A DNA stretch of 64,000 bases from Coraliomargarita sinensis (GCF_003185655.1 NZ_QHJQ01000013.1:1-64000); one strand, 5' to 3'. Positions 16,757-26,401 are shown, counted from the stretch's first letter. Notes: generated from the sequence alone by a model not told the origin. Translations and numbers: made by a program.

Positions 16757-19700
16757 ATGATCAATTCCCTCATACGCTTCTGCCTCGAGAACAAACTGGT
16801 CGTGATTTTATTCACGGTCGGGCTCATCATTTGGGGCTCCGCCGTCGCGCCCTTCGATTGGGAGTCCAGATGGCTTCCGCGCGATCCTGTTCCGGTCGAT
16901 GCGATCCCGGACATCGGCGAAAATCAGCAGATTGTTTTCACCGAATGGACCGGACGCTCCCCCCAAGACATCGAGGACCAGATCACCTACCCCCTGACGA
17001 CGGCCCTGCTCGGTTTGCCGCAAGTAAAGACGGTACGAAGCTACTCCATGTTCGGCTTCTCCTCGATTTATATTATTTTCAGGGAGGATGCCGAGTTCTA
17101 TTGGACGCGCAGCCGCATCCTGGAGAAACTGAACAGCCTGCCCTCGGGCACCCTCCCCCAGGGCGTTTCCCCGCAACTCGGCCCAGACGCCACCGCGCTC
17201 GGGCAGGTTTTCTGGTATACGCTGGAAGGGATGGATTCCCGGGGAGAGCCCACCGGCGGTTGGGACCTCGACGAGCTGCGCAGCAGTCAAGACTGGTATG
17301 TGCGCTACGCCCTGCAGGGCGTCGAAGGCGTGGCTGAAGTCGCGTCAATCGGCGGATTTGTTAAGGAATACCAGGTCGACGTCGAACCGGATGCACTCCG
17401 CACGTACGACATCGCGCTGCACGAGGTCTTTGACGCGGTACGGGGTAGCAACCTTGATGTGGGCGCACGCACCATCGAGATCAACTCGGTGGAATATGTT
17501 ATCCGCGGCCTTGGTTTCATCGAGGATCTCGATGATCTGCGAAAGAGCGTCATCACCCAGCGCGACAATGTGCCGATCACCCTCGAACAGGTCGCCTCCA
17601 TCAATTTCGGTCCGGCGCTACGACGCGGCGCCCTGGACAAGGCCGGAGCTGAGGCAGTCGGAGGCGTAGTCGTTACCCGCTACGGGGAGAACCCCCTGGC
17701 CGTGATCCAGCGGGTGAAAGAAAAAATCAAGGAGATCTCCCCCGGCCTGCCCAAAAAGAAGCTGGAAGACGGTACGGTGAGCCAGGTTGAAATCGTGCCC
17801 TTTTACGACCGAACCGGTTTGATCTACGAAACTCTGGGCACGCTGGAAGATGCCGTCAGTCAGCAGATCCTCGTCTCGATCATCGTTGTGGTCCTCATGG
17901 TGCTGCACCTCCGCAGCGCGGCCCTGATCTCGGGAGTACTCCCGCTGGCCGTGCTCTTCTCCTTCATCGGAATGAAGCTCTTCGGCGTAGACGCCAATGT
18001 CGTCGCCCTCTCCGGCATCGCGATCGCCATCGGCACGATTGTGGATATGGGCGTGGTTCTGGTTGAAAATATCCTTAAACATTTGGATGAGGCACCGCCG
18101 GAGGAAAACCGGCTCGAGGTCGTCTATCGGGCCTGCTCGGAAGTGGGCGGTGCCGTGGTTACAGCCGTGCTGACCACGGTAATCAGCTTCCTGCCCGTCT
18201 TCACCATGCAGGGCGCCGAAGGAAAACTATTTACCCCGCTGGCCTACACCAAGACCTTCGCCCTGATCGGCTCCATCGTGGTAGCGCTGACCGTAATCCC
18301 GCCACTGGCGCACTGGCTTTTGGCCACAGAACGGCGCAAAAAAAGGCAAAACAAAACGAGTCCTGACAATAAATGGTGGCGCTTTTTTAGAAAATATTTT
18401 CGTGTCTTTTTGTGCCTCTTTGTGGCCCTCCTCACCGCCGTTTTCCTGGCCAAGGACTGGCGGCCCCTCGGTCCGGAATTCATCCTTAAAAACATCCTCT
18501 TTGTTGTTTTGACGATCGGTGGATTACTCGGCTTATTCTATCTCTTCATCCATTTCTACGCACGGATCCTCGGCTGGCTCTTGCGCTTCAAAACCATCTT
18601 TCTCGGCTTTTCCGCGATGATCCTGCTCTTCGGTTTTACCGTGTGGCTGGGCTGGAACACTCTCTTTGGCTGGCTGCCTGAATCGATCAAAAAGTCCGAC
18701 ACCTACAGCACGATGGCCCACACGGTGCCGGGGCTTGGCAAGGAATTCATGCCTGACCTCGACGAGGGTTCCTACCTGCTCATGCCCACCACCATGCCAC
18801 ACGCCTCGATTGGTGAAGCGATGGACGTCCTGAGCAAACAGGACATGGCGATCAATGCCATCCCCGAAATCGAAAGTGCTGTCGGGAAAATCGGCCGCGT
18901 CGAAAGTCCGCTGGATCCCGCGCCGATCTCGATGATTGAAACCATCATCACCTATAAGTCCGAATATAAGACGGACGAGGACGGCCACATTCTTACTTTC
19001 GCTTACAATAGCGCTACCGAACAATTCAAACGGGACGAGGCAGGCGAGCTTATTCCGGACGACGACGGCCGCCCCTACCGTCAGTGGCGCGACGAAATCG
19101 AAACCCCGGACGACATCTGGGAGGCCATCGTCGACGCGGCGACCATTCCGGGGACAACATCGGCGCCCAAGCTGCAGCCTATCGCCGCACGTATTGTCAT
19201 GTTGCAGAGTGGCATGCGTGCGCCCATGGGCCTCAAGGTCTTCGGACCGGACTTGGAAACCCTGGAACAAGTCGCATTGGATATCGAAGCCTACCTCAAG
19301 CAAGTGCCCTCGATCAAAAGTGATGCAGTCCTGGCTGACCGGATCGTCGGTAAACCTTACCTGGAAATTGATATCGATCGGGATGCCATCGCCCGTTACG
19401 GGATCAAGATCAGGACGGTACAAGACGTGATCGAGGTGGCCGTCGGGGGCAAACCGATCACTCAAACCGTGGAGGGCCGCGAGCGCTACCCCGTCCGCGT
19501 ACGGTACATGCGTGAGCTGCGCGATTCCATCGAATCAATTGAGAACATCCTTGTCGCCGCGCCCGACGGCACCCAGATCCCGATTCGTGAGCTTGCCACG
19601 ATTCAATACGAGCGCGGCCCGCAGGTGATCAAAAGTGAGAACACCTTCCTCGTCGGCTACGTCATCTTCGACAAACGCGACGGCTTTGCCGAAGTCGAAG

Positions 19701-20407
19701 TGGTCGAGCAGGCCCAGAAATTCCTGCAGGAAAAAATCGACCGCGGCGAACTCGATATCCCGGGCGGCGTCAGCTATCAGTTTACCGGTAGCTACGAGAA
19801 CCAGGTCCGCGCCGAAAAGCGCCTCCGCGTCGTCCTGCCTCTCGCACTCTTCCTGATCTGGCTGATTCTTTACTTCCAGTTCAAACGGGTCAGCGAGACC
19901 CTGATGGTCTTTTCCGGCATCGCCTTTGCCTGGTCCGGAGGCTTTATCCTGATCTGGCTTTACGCCCAGCCCTGGTTCATGGACGTCAGCCTGTCCGGCC
20001 ACAACCTGCGGGAGCTCTTTCAAATGGGCACGATCAATCTCAGCGTTGCGGTTTGGGTTGGCTTCCTCGCTCTCTTCGGGATCGCCACCGACAACGGCGT
20101 GATCGTCTGCACCTACCTGCAACAGGTCTTTCGCGATCGTGAGCCCGAATCGATCGAGTCGATCCGGGCCGCAACGGTGGCCGCCGGCGAACGGCGCGTC
20201 AGACCGGCCATGATGACCAGCGCCACAACCATTCTCGCACTGCTGCCGGTTCTCACCTCCGCCGGGCGCGGCGCTGATATTATGGTTCCCATGGCCATCC
20301 CCTCATTCGGCGGGATGCTTCTGGCCGTTCTGACGGTTCTCGTGGTTCCCGTACTCTATTGTGGCTGGGCCGAAATCGTGCATCATCTAAGATCCCGGAA
20401 AAGCTAG
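16757..20407 (+). CDS. cusA: Heavy-metal efflux RND pump, CusA type, extended
   Basis: The 1216-residue inner-membrane pump is about 160 residues longer than the CzcA at 2197-5361. The helix-4 motif GIAIAIGTIVDMGVVLVEN retains the relay Asp and Glu and lacks the first Asp of CzcA, as in Cu/Ag pumps. Extra residues lie between helices 6 and 7 (about 520-650), and at about 750-800, where a charged insertion is seen. Codons about 522-557 are made of an inverted repeat of the dispersed family (18322-18427), read in frame. It ends the rightward operon. Context with CusB-type metal-binding domains supports Cu/Ag export. Confidence 0.93.
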   Translation: MINSLIRFCLENKLVVILFTVGLIIWGSAVAPFDWESRWLPRDPVPVDAIPDIGENQQIVFTEWTGRSPQDIEDQITYPLTTALLGLPQVKTVRSYSMFGFSSIYIIFREDAEFYWTRSRILEKLNSLPSGTLPQGVSPQLGPDATALGQVFWYTLEGMDSRGEPTGGWDLDELRSSQDWYVRYALQGVEGVAEVASIGGFVKEYQVDVEPDALRTYDIALHEVFDAVRGSNLDVGARTIEINSVEYVIRGLGFIEDLDDLRKSVITQRDNVPITLEQVASINFGPALRRGALDKAGAEAVGGVVVTRYGENPLAVIQRVKEKIKEISPGLPKKKLEDGTVSQVEIVPFYDRTGLIYETLGTLEDAVSQQILVSIIVVVLMVLHLRSAALISGVLPLAVLFSFIGMKLFGVDANVVALSGIAIAIGTIVDMGVVLVENILKHLDEAPPEENRLEVVYRACSEVGGAVVTAVLTTVISFLPVFTMQGAEGKLFTPLAYTKTFALIGSIVVALTVIPPLAHWLLATERRKKRQNKTSPDNKWWRFFRKYFRVFLCLFVALLTAVFLAKDWRPLGPEFILKNILFVVLTIGGLLGLFYLFIHFYARILGWLLRFKTIFLGFSAMILLFGFTVWLGWNTLFGWLPESIKKSDTYSTMAHTVPGLGKEFMPDLDEGSYLLMPTTMPHASIGEAMDVLSKQDMAINAIPEIESAVGKIGRVESPLDPAPISMIETIITYKSEYKTDEDGHILTFAYNSATEQFKRDEAGELIPDDDGRPYRQWRDEIETPDDIWEAIVDAATIPGTTSAPKLQPIAARIVMLQSGMRAPMGLKVFGPDLETLEQVALDIEAYLKQVPSIKSDAVLADRIVGKPYLEIDIDRDAIARYGIKIRTVQDVIEVAVGGKPITQTVEGRERYPVRVRYMRELRDSIESIENILVAAPDGTQIPIRELATIQYERGPQVIKSENTFLVGYVIFDKRDGFAEVEVVEQAQKFLQEKIDRGELDIPGGVSYQFTGSYENQVRAEKRLRVVLPLALFLIWLILYFQFKRVSETLMVFSGIAFAWSGGFILIWLYAQPWFMDVSLSGHNLRELFQMGTINLSVAVWVGFLALFGIATDNGVIVCTYLQQVFRDREPESIESIRAATVAAGERRVRPAMMTSATTILALLPVLTSAGRGADIMVPMAIPSFGGMLLAVLTVLVVPVLYCGWAEIVHHLRSRKS
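18322..18427. repeat. Dispersed inverted repeat, copy D, in frame inside the pump gene
   Basis: The left arm begins ggccacagaacggcgcaaaa and the right arm ends tgtgcctctttgtggcc. The arms pair over about 21 bp with a few mismatches and share the family sequence of copies A-C. The element adds about 35 codons rich in Lys/Arg, then Phe/Leu, in the cytoplasmic loop region between helices 6 and 7. Confidence 0.7.
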
Positions 20408-20536
20408 CAATGGTACCGGAGACGGGACAGGCAGTTTTACCGCGAGCCCCAGCTTGCACAGAATTTCCCGCAAAATCTCGTTGCCCTTTCAGAGACACGC
20501 TTCAACTTCCGTCATCGGAGCACGTATTATTCCCTG

Positions 20537-21493
20537 ATGAGCCAAAGCCTAGCCTGGAACCGGAAAGATCTGATCGACGTCGAGCACCTGTCGCGCGACG
20601 AGATTGAAACGATTTTCACTGCCGCCACCGCGTTTAAGCGCGCGATGGAGGCCGATGACAAGAAGCAGCCCTACCTCGAGGGGCGTACCGTCGTGAACCT
20701 TTTCCTCGAGCCCAGTACACGTACCCGCCTCGCCTTCGAAGTGGCGGCCAGCCGGCTCAGCGCCGATACGATCACGGTCACAGGCGGAGCCAGCAGCCTG
20801 ACCAAGGGCGAAACCCTGCGCGATACGGCCCGCAACATGGAAGCGCTTAAGGCCGATATGATCATTATGCGCCACTCCGCTTCCGGCGCGCCCAATTATT
20901 TAAGTAAGGTCGTCGACATTCCGGTCATCAACGGCGGCGACGGCTCCCACGCCCATCCCACGCAGGCACTGCTGGACTCCTTTACGCTTCTGGAAAAGTT
21001 CGGCAGCCTGGAGGGTAAGAGAATCACCATACTCGGGGACATCCTTTTCAGCCGGGTGGCCCGCTCCAATATCTGGTGCCTGCAAAAACTCGGCGCCGAA
21101 GTCACGATCGCCGGTCCCAGCACCCTCGTGCCCAAAGAATTTGAAGCGCTCGGAGTCCACGTCTGCCACGATTTACAGGAAGCGCTGGAAGATGCCGACG
21201 CCGTCATGCTGCTGCGCATTCAGCACGAACGCCAGACTGCGACCCACTTCCCTTCCATCGGAGAATACACCAGCACCTTCGGGTTGAATAAACAACGTGC
21301 CAAGTGGCTGAAACTGGGTGCGATTATCATGCACCCCGGCCCGATCAACCGTGGCGTGGAGATCGACTCCGAACTGGCTGACTCCGAGCAGTCCGTGGTG
21401 CTCCAACAAGTCACAAACGGCATCGTCGTCCGCATGGCGGTGCTGCATCTCTGCTATTGCGCTCACAACGGGAAATCCATTGAGCTGCCGTAA
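20537..21493 (+). CDS. pyrB: Aspartate carbamoyltransferase catalytic subunit
   Basis: The 318-residue cytosolic enzyme joins carbamoyl phosphate and aspartate, the first committed step of pyrimidine synthesis. The carbamoyl-phosphate loop EPSTRTRLAFE, the KGETLRDTARN loop, and GDGSHAHPTQALLD are intact. Length is normal. No regulatory pyrI follows; the next gene, 58 bp on, is a dihydroorotase, a common pyrBC arrangement. The 129-bp gap upstream, after the metal operon, shows no clear terminator. Confidence 0.97.
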   Translation: MSQSLAWNRKDLIDVEHLSRDEIETIFTAATAFKRAMEADDKKQPYLEGRTVVNLFLEPSTRTRLAFEVAASRLSADTITVTGGASSLTKGETLRDTARNMEALKADMIIMRHSASGAPNYLSKVVDIPVINGGDGSHAHPTQALLDSFTLLEKFGSLEGKRITILGDILFSRVARSNIWCLQKLGAEVTIAGPSTLVPKEFEALGVHVCHDLQEALEDADAVMLLRIQHERQTATHFPSIGEYTSTFGLNKQRAKWLKLGAIIMHPGPINRGVEIDSELADSEQSVVLQQVTNGIVVRMAVLHLCYCAHNGKSIELP

Positions 21494-21508
21494 GGACAGA
21501 GGGGTGAT

Positions 21509-21533
21509 AACTGAATACTGAAGGACTGAAAAA
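21509..21533. repeat. Short actgaa-type direct repeat
   Basis: Three degenerate direct copies of (t)actgaa: aactgaa, tactgaa, gactgaa. They fill most of the pyrB-pyrC gap. A related actg-rich stretch lies at 30783-30815. Confidence 0.45.
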
Positions 21534-21551
21534 CCGGATTTACTATTTCTT

Positions 21552-22847
21552 ATGAACGAAATTCTTTGGATTACAGGCGGCCGAATTATTGATCCCGCCA
21601 ACAAACGCGACGAAACCGGGGACCTCTACTCCGTGGATGGCGTGCTGGTGGAGCAGCTCGATGACACCCAGAAAAAGGCCGCAACCAAAATCGATGCCAA
21701 TGGACTGGTGGTCGCTCCCGGACTTGTCGATATCCATGTGCACTTCCGTGACCCCGGCCAGACGCACAAAGAGGATATCGCCAGTGGTTCACGATCCGCG
21801 GCCGCAGGCGGCTTCACCACCGTGGTCTGCATGCCGAACACCAGCCCCGTCTGTGACAATGCCGGCACCATCCAGCGAATCATGGACAAGGTCGCACGCG
21901 AATCGATCATCAATATCTACCCGACCGGTTGCCTGACGATTGGGATGGATGGCGAACAACTCGCCCCCACCGGACAGTTGAAAAAAGCGGGTGTTGTCGC
22001 GGTGACGGACGATGGCAAATGCGTGCAAAGCAATGAGATTATGCGCCGGGCAGTCGAATATGCCAAAATGCTGGATCTGCCGATCATGGACCACTGCCAG
22101 GATGCCAGCCTCACGCAGGGTGCGGTCATGAATGAGGGCGAGTGGTCTCTGCGACTAGGGCTGCGCGGATGGCCCAAAGCTGCTGAAGATATCATCGTCG
22201 CCCGAAATGTGATTCTGGCAGAACTCACGGGTGCCCATATCCACATGCAACACGTGAGCTCGGCCAACTCGGTCGATATCCTGCGACGCGCGATTGCGCG
22301 CGGGATCTCCGTGAGCGGCGAAGCAAGCCCACACCATATCGAGTTTACGGATGCCGATCTGAAAGACTACAACACGGTTTACAAGATGAACCCGCCCCTG
22401 CGGACCGATGCGGACAAGGAGGCCCTGATCGAAGGCCTTTGCGACGGTACCCTGGCCTGCATTGCCACGGATCACGCGCCCCATAGCCCCGACGAAAAGG
22501 ACCGCGAATTCGATACCGCTCCGTTTGGCATCATCGGGTTGGAGAACTCCCTCGCGAGCAGCTTGGGCACGCTTTATCATAGCGGCCGGCTTTCCCTGAG
22601 CGAAGTGATTGCCCTGATGACGCACAAGGGCGCCGAACTCTGTAAGCTGGATGCCGGCACGCTCAGCGCCGGTGCGGATGCCGACATCTGCCTGTTCGAT
22701 CCCGACGAGGAATGGACGGTCGATCCGAAGCAATTTTTCAGCAAGTCCCGCAATTGCCCCTGGGAAGGACAAACGCTCAAAGGAAAAGTGAAGTCGACCT
22801 TTGTCGCCGGCACACAGGTCTATGACGGGACTTCTATCTCGGCATAA
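21552..22847 (+). CDS. pyrC: Dihydroorotase, type I
   Basis: The 431-residue zinc amidohydrolase closes carbamoyl-aspartate to dihydroorotate. Metal ligands are seen in HVHFRDPGQTHKED, the conserved DHCQD and HMQHVSS histidines, and the TDHAPH segment with its catalytic Asp; substrate loop GEASPHH is present. Length and motifs fit the class I (PyrC/CAD-like) type. It is downstream of pyrB and likely cotranscribed with it; the CPBP gene follows after only 8 bp. Confidence 0.97.
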   Translation: MNEILWITGGRIIDPANKRDETGDLYSVDGVLVEQLDDTQKKAATKIDANGLVVAPGLVDIHVHFRDPGQTHKEDIASGSRSAAAGGFTTVVCMPNTSPVCDNAGTIQRIMDKVARESIINIYPTGCLTIGMDGEQLAPTGQLKKAGVVAVTDDGKCVQSNEIMRRAVEYAKMLDLPIMDHCQDASLTQGAVMNEGEWSLRLGLRGWPKAAEDIIVARNVILAELTGAHIHMQHVSSANSVDILRRAIARGISVSGEASPHHIEFTDADLKDYNTVYKMNPPLRTDADKEALIEGLCDGTLACIATDHAPHSPDEKDREFDTAPFGIIGLENSLASSLGTLYHSGRLSLSEVIALMTHKGAELCKLDAGTLSAGADADICLFDPDEEWTVDPKQFFSKSRNCPWEGQTLKGKVKSTFVAGTQVYDGTSISA

Positions 22848-22855
22848 GGAAAGAC

Positions 22856-23737
22856 ATGGACTCCCCGACACTCGATGCGCCCATCGTTATCGCATCACTT
22901 CTAATTCTCGCAGTACTCATCAGTAGTGCGGTGCTCTGGATTCGTCAGGTTCAACGGCCGCGGGATTTGGTTCGTCCGGACATAGGTGTCGCCTCCTGGT
23001 CGATTGGCTGGGTGAATTTCGGTATTTTCCTCATCGCAATGGTGTTTGCGGTCGTTCTCGCTCAAAATATCGGACTGGCCCTTTTACTGGAACCGGGCAT
23101 GGGCGTGCCGGAATTGACCCCCTGGCTGGCCGTCGTATCAGTTTTTTTACTACAGGGGCCGATGTTTGCCGTCTTCTACCTCGCCAGGCGCTTTTACCCG
23201 GGGCGATACGCAGACCGCATCAGCAATGTGGAATACCCTCTGGTAGAATCTTTCAAGAAAGCACTGCCATTGTTTGTCATGTTCCTGCCGGTCATCTGGA
23301 TCGCCACATTGATCTGGTCCAGTATTTTGGGCGCACTGGAACGAGCAGGGATGATCGATGAATTCGAGCCGCAGGAATTGGTCACACTTTTCCAGAGCGG
23401 TGGTGACTTGCTCGCCGTAGTCTTGCTCGTTTTCATGGCGGTTGTCGTCGCTCCGGTGGTCGAAGAAGTCATCTTCCGTGGTTGTATTTACCGCTTCCTG
23501 AAAAGTAAGACCACCATGCTCGGTGCTCAGGTGATGTCGGGGGCTATTTTTGCTCTGATGCATGGCAATCTGCTCTCGTTCGTCCCCCTGGTTATCGTCG
23601 GCGTTCTGCTTGCCCGGGTTTATGAAAAAACCGGAAGCTTGGCTGTCGCCATATGGTTCCACGCTTTTTTCAATGCATTCAGCCTGTGCATGCTCTTTAT
23701 TACCGGAATGTCTGACAACATACCTCAAAGTTACTAG
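22856..23737 (+). CDS. CPBP family intramembrane metalloprotease
   Basis: The 293-residue membrane protein has about eight helices. The CPBP (Rce1/Abi-like) motifs are complete: EEVIFRG (E203, E204, R208), FALMHGN (H236), and WFHAFFN (H269, N273). These residues form the glutamate/histidine active site of intramembrane CAAX-type proteases. AAGGAAAG precedes the ATG, 8 bp after pyrC. Substrate is unknown; a role in processing membrane or prenylated peptides is possible but unsupported here. Confidence 0.9.
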   Translation: MDSPTLDAPIVIASLLILAVLISSAVLWIRQVQRPRDLVRPDIGVASWSIGWVNFGIFLIAMVFAVVLAQNIGLALLLEPGMGVPELTPWLAVVSVFLLQGPMFAVFYLARRFYPGRYADRISNVEYPLVESFKKALPLFVMFLPVIWIATLIWSSILGALERAGMIDEFEPQELVTLFQSGGDLLAVVLLVFMAVVVAPVVEEVIFRGCIYRFLKSKTTMLGAQVMSGAIFALMHGNLLSFVPLVIVGVLLARVYEKTGSLAVAIWFHAFFNAFSLCMLFITGMSDNIPQSY

Positions 23738-23857
23738 AAGATGTTTGAACTGTTTTGTTTCTGAAAACAGAGGGTTCAACCTGTGCGAACATGAGCTACA
23801 TCTGTTAACCGGATTCCGGAAATGACCCACTCAGCGATAAATTAAAAACACTGCCGA

Positions 23858-24919
23858 ATGACTGACTCACACGACAACCTCCGCATTGGCGACAGCCGCC
23901 CGCTGCTGCCCCCGGCCATCCTGATTGAAGAGCTCCCGCTCAGCGAAAAAGCCCGCGAGGTAACGGACCGTGGACGGGCTGAGAGCGCTGCCATTCTTTC
24001 AGGTAAGGATGATCGCCTCTGCGTCATCGTCGGCCCCTGCTCGATCCACGACCCCGGCGCCGCACAGGAATATGCCAGCCGGCTGCAGCCGCTGCATGAA
24101 AAATACAAAAACGATCTCCAAATCATCATGCGGGTCTACTTCGAAAAGCCACGCACGGTGGTCGGCTGGAAAGGACTGATCAACGACCCCTACCTGGACG
24201 GAAGTTTCGAGATCAACACGGGACTCCGCTACGGACGAAAACTGTTGCTGGATATTTGTGAGCTGGGCTTGCCCACGGGCGCCGAATTTCTCGACACCAT
24301 CATCCCCCAATTCATTGCTGACGCCATTTCCTGGTCGGCCATTGGTGCCCGCACCACCGAGAGCCAGGTACACCGCGAACTGGCCTCCGGACTTTCCATG
24401 CCGGTCGGATTTAAAAACGGCACCGGCGGCAATGTGCAGATGGCGATCGATGCCGTGCGCTCGGCGCGCCAGCCTCACTGGTTCCCCTCGGTAACAAAAC
24501 AAGGCGTGACCGCGATTTTTCAAACCACCGGAAATACGGACGCGCACGTCATCCTGCGCGGAGGCAGCCGGACCGGCCCGAACTATGAAGCCAAAGACAT
24601 CGGACAGGTGATTGAACTGCTTCAAAACCACGACCTTCCGCCGCACCTGATCGTCGACTGCAGCCATGGCAACAGCAACAAAGACTACACCCGGCAAGGC
24701 GAAGTCGCCCGAAACCTGGCCGGACAAATTGCATCCGGCCAGCGCGGTATTGCCGGATTAATGCTGGAGAGTCACCTCGTGGCCGGCCGGCAGGACTACG
24801 ACCCGAAGGGCAATAATACCTACGGGCAAAGCATCACCGACGGCTGTATCGATTTTGAAGCGACCGAGGTAATTCTCGGGGAGCTGGCGGAGGCCGTCCA
24901 GCAGCGGCGAAATGCCTAG
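23858..24919 (+). CDS. aroG: 3-deoxy-7-phosphoheptulonate (DAHP) synthase, class I
   Basis: The 353-residue enzyme condenses phosphoenolpyruvate with erythrose 4-phosphate, the first step of the shikimate pathway. Motifs include GPCSIHD, MRVYFEKPRT, GLPTGAEFLD, GARTTESQ, FKNGTGG and DCSHGNSNKD, typical of AroF/G/H. Length matches E. coli AroG (about 350). Which allosteric amino acid it senses cannot be read from sequence; the symbol marks the family. It stands alone, with rlmN converging from the other strand. Confidence 0.95.
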   Translation: MTDSHDNLRIGDSRPLLPPAILIEELPLSEKAREVTDRGRAESAAILSGKDDRLCVIVGPCSIHDPGAAQEYASRLQPLHEKYKNDLQIIMRVYFEKPRTVVGWKGLINDPYLDGSFEINTGLRYGRKLLLDICELGLPTGAEFLDTIIPQFIADAISWSAIGARTTESQVHRELASGLSMPVGFKNGTGGNVQMAIDAVRSARQPHWFPSVTKQGVTAIFQTTGNTDAHVILRGGSRTGPNYEAKDIGQVIELLQNHDLPPHLIVDCSHGNSNKDYTRQGEVARNLAGQIASGQRGIAGLMLESHLVAGRQDYDPKGNNTYGQSITDGCIDFEATEVILGELAEAVQQRRNA

Positions 24920-24950
24920 TCCGACACGAACCGCCTAAACCAACTTCGCT

Positions 24951-26042
24951 CTACGAGCTACGATGCTTGGAGAGGCGGGACTCCAACACCGCACGCGGCT
25001 TTCGTACTGCTTTCAACTGACCGCAACCGGCGGCCACATCGATACCGCGTCGCTGACGCACGGTGCTGGGTAAGCCGGATTCCTGAATAATTTGTTGAAA
25101 TGCACGAACGTCTGTTTCGTTGGGGGCCTGGCCTTCGAAGCCGTCCGTCGGATTAAGTGGGATCAAATTGACGTGCGCATCCATACCCTTGAGAAGACCG
25201 GCCAGCTTGTGCGCATGTTCGCGACTGTCATTGACCCCACCGATCAAGGTCCAGGCAAAGAAAACACGTGCCCGCTTAATCGCGGAATATTCCCGGCAGG
25301 CCTCCAACAAATCAGACAAAGGCCATTTTTTGTTTACGGGCACTAACTGTCCTCTCTCCTCGTCATCCGCTCCGTGCAAGCTCACCGCGAGTGAGTAACG
25401 CTTGGGATGACGCGCCAGTTTGAGGATACCGGGAATGTGCCCGACCGTACTGATCGCCACTCTCGCCGGACCGATATTGAGACCACGGGTATCGGTCAAA
25501 ACATCCAAGGCATCCATGACGGCATCAAAGTTGGCCATCGGTTCACCCATGCCCATCATTACAATATTCCGGAGCCGTTCGCCATGCCTTTCCCTCAGGG
25601 CCCGCTCGACGTGGTGAGCCTGTGCCACGATTTCTCCCGCGCTCAAATTTCGGGAAAAACCCATTTGTCCTGTCGCACAAAAGACACAGCCCATGGCACA
25701 TCCAACCTGACTGCTCAGGCAGGCCGTGTAACGTCCCGGAAAACCCATTCGTACCGACTCGACCTCGGTCTTGTCGCCCAGACGAAGCAGATACTTTTGA
25801 GTGAATCCGTCACTGCTGGGTGTGGCGTCGATTTCGTGGATATCACAGAATCCCGGGGCACGCTCGCCCTCCAACCAATTCCGCACTGGTGGCAAAATTC
25901 CCTCCAAAGACGTAATATCACTTCGAAGCAAGCGACGTTGAACTGCATTAAAAACGGGGCGCGCATGAACCGGATTGACCCCCGACTTCTCCAGGAGCTT
26001 CTCCAAATCCGCGTAGGTGCAGCCTTCTAATACGTCTTTCAT
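24951..26042 (-). CDS. rlmN: 23S rRNA (adenine2503-C2)-methyltransferase RlmN
   Basis: The radical SAM motif is present as CAMGCVFC (C115, C119, C122 in the 363-residue form), with the conserved late cysteine in DVAAGCGQL that forms the methyl-transfer intermediate. RlmN methylates A2503 of 23S rRNA and A37 of some tRNAs. The frame also has a GTG at 26132 that would add 30 residues; the ATG at 26042, preceded by an ACAGG, is preferred because it opens the usual N-terminal domain. It converges on the DAHP synthase gene. Confidence 0.95.
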   Translation of the reverse strand: MKDVLEGCTYADLEKLLEKSGVNPVHARPVFNAVQRRLLRSDITSLEGILPPVRNWLEGERAPGFCDIHEIDATPSSDGFTQKYLLRLGDKTEVESVRMGFPGRYTACLSSQVGCAMGCVFCATGQMGFSRNLSAGEIVAQAHHVERALRERHGERLRNIVMMGMGEPMANFDAVMDALDVLTDTRGLNIGPARVAISTVGHIPGILKLARHPKRYSLAVSLHGADDEERGQLVPVNKKWPLSDLLEACREYSAIKRARVFFAWTLIGGVNDSREHAHKLAGLLKGMDAHVNLIPLNPTDGFEGQAPNETDVRAFQQIIQESGLPSTVRQRRGIDVAAGCGQLKAVRKPRAVLESRLSKHRSS

Positions 26043-26184
26043 CCTGTGTGGTTGCCGAAAATCGATAAAACGGTCAATACCGGGCAAGCTGAACCACTCA
26101 AATTTAGCTTTGCCATGGGGAGGCAGTTTCACCCATAGTAACGATGTCTTAATAATGACATATCACCCTAAATGAAGGATTATC

Positions 26185-26349
26185 ATGAATACACTACTGA
26201 AACTGACACTCAGCACACTGCTCTTCTTCAGCCTTTGCTTCGCAACCGGCTGTGAAAAAAGCGCCAGCGACAAAGCTGAAGATGCTGTCGAAGATGCCGC
26301 GGATGCAGTCGAAGATGCTGCGGACAACATGCAAGACGCAGTCAACTAG
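26185..26349 (+). CDS. Tiny lipoprotein with acidic heptad-like repeats
   Basis: This is a 54-residue product. A signal peptide ends in a lipobox FATGC, so Cys23 is the likely lipid-modified residue. The mature 30 residues repeat the units AEDAVEDAAD and AVEDAADNMQDAV, an amphipathic acidic helix. AAGGA lies 5-9 bp before the ATG and a strong terminator follows, so it is probably a real monocistronic gene. It resembles small entericidin-like or Lpp-like lipoproteins only in size; function is unknown. Confidence 0.8.
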   Translation: MNTLLKLTLSTLLFFSLCFATGCEKSASDKAEDAVEDAADAVEDAADNMQDAVN

Positions 26350-26370
26350 ACATATCGCTCTTATAACAAG

Positions 26371-26401
26371 AAGCGCTTCTCCTCGGGGAAGCGCTTTTTT
26401 A
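26371..26401 (+). terminator. Rho-independent terminator of the tiny lipoprotein gene
   Basis: The stem aagcgcttc/gaagcgctt (9 bp) with an 8-nt loop is followed by a run of T. It begins 22 bp after the stop. Confidence 0.88.

Noticed and set aside
18533..19465. 310-codon minus-strand frame inside the CusA gene
   Set aside because: Antisense shadow caused by high GC coding sequence.
23744..23779. Terminator after the CPBP gene
   Set aside because: A ttgaac/gttcaa stem-loop is visible but has mismatches and no T-run, so it was not listed.
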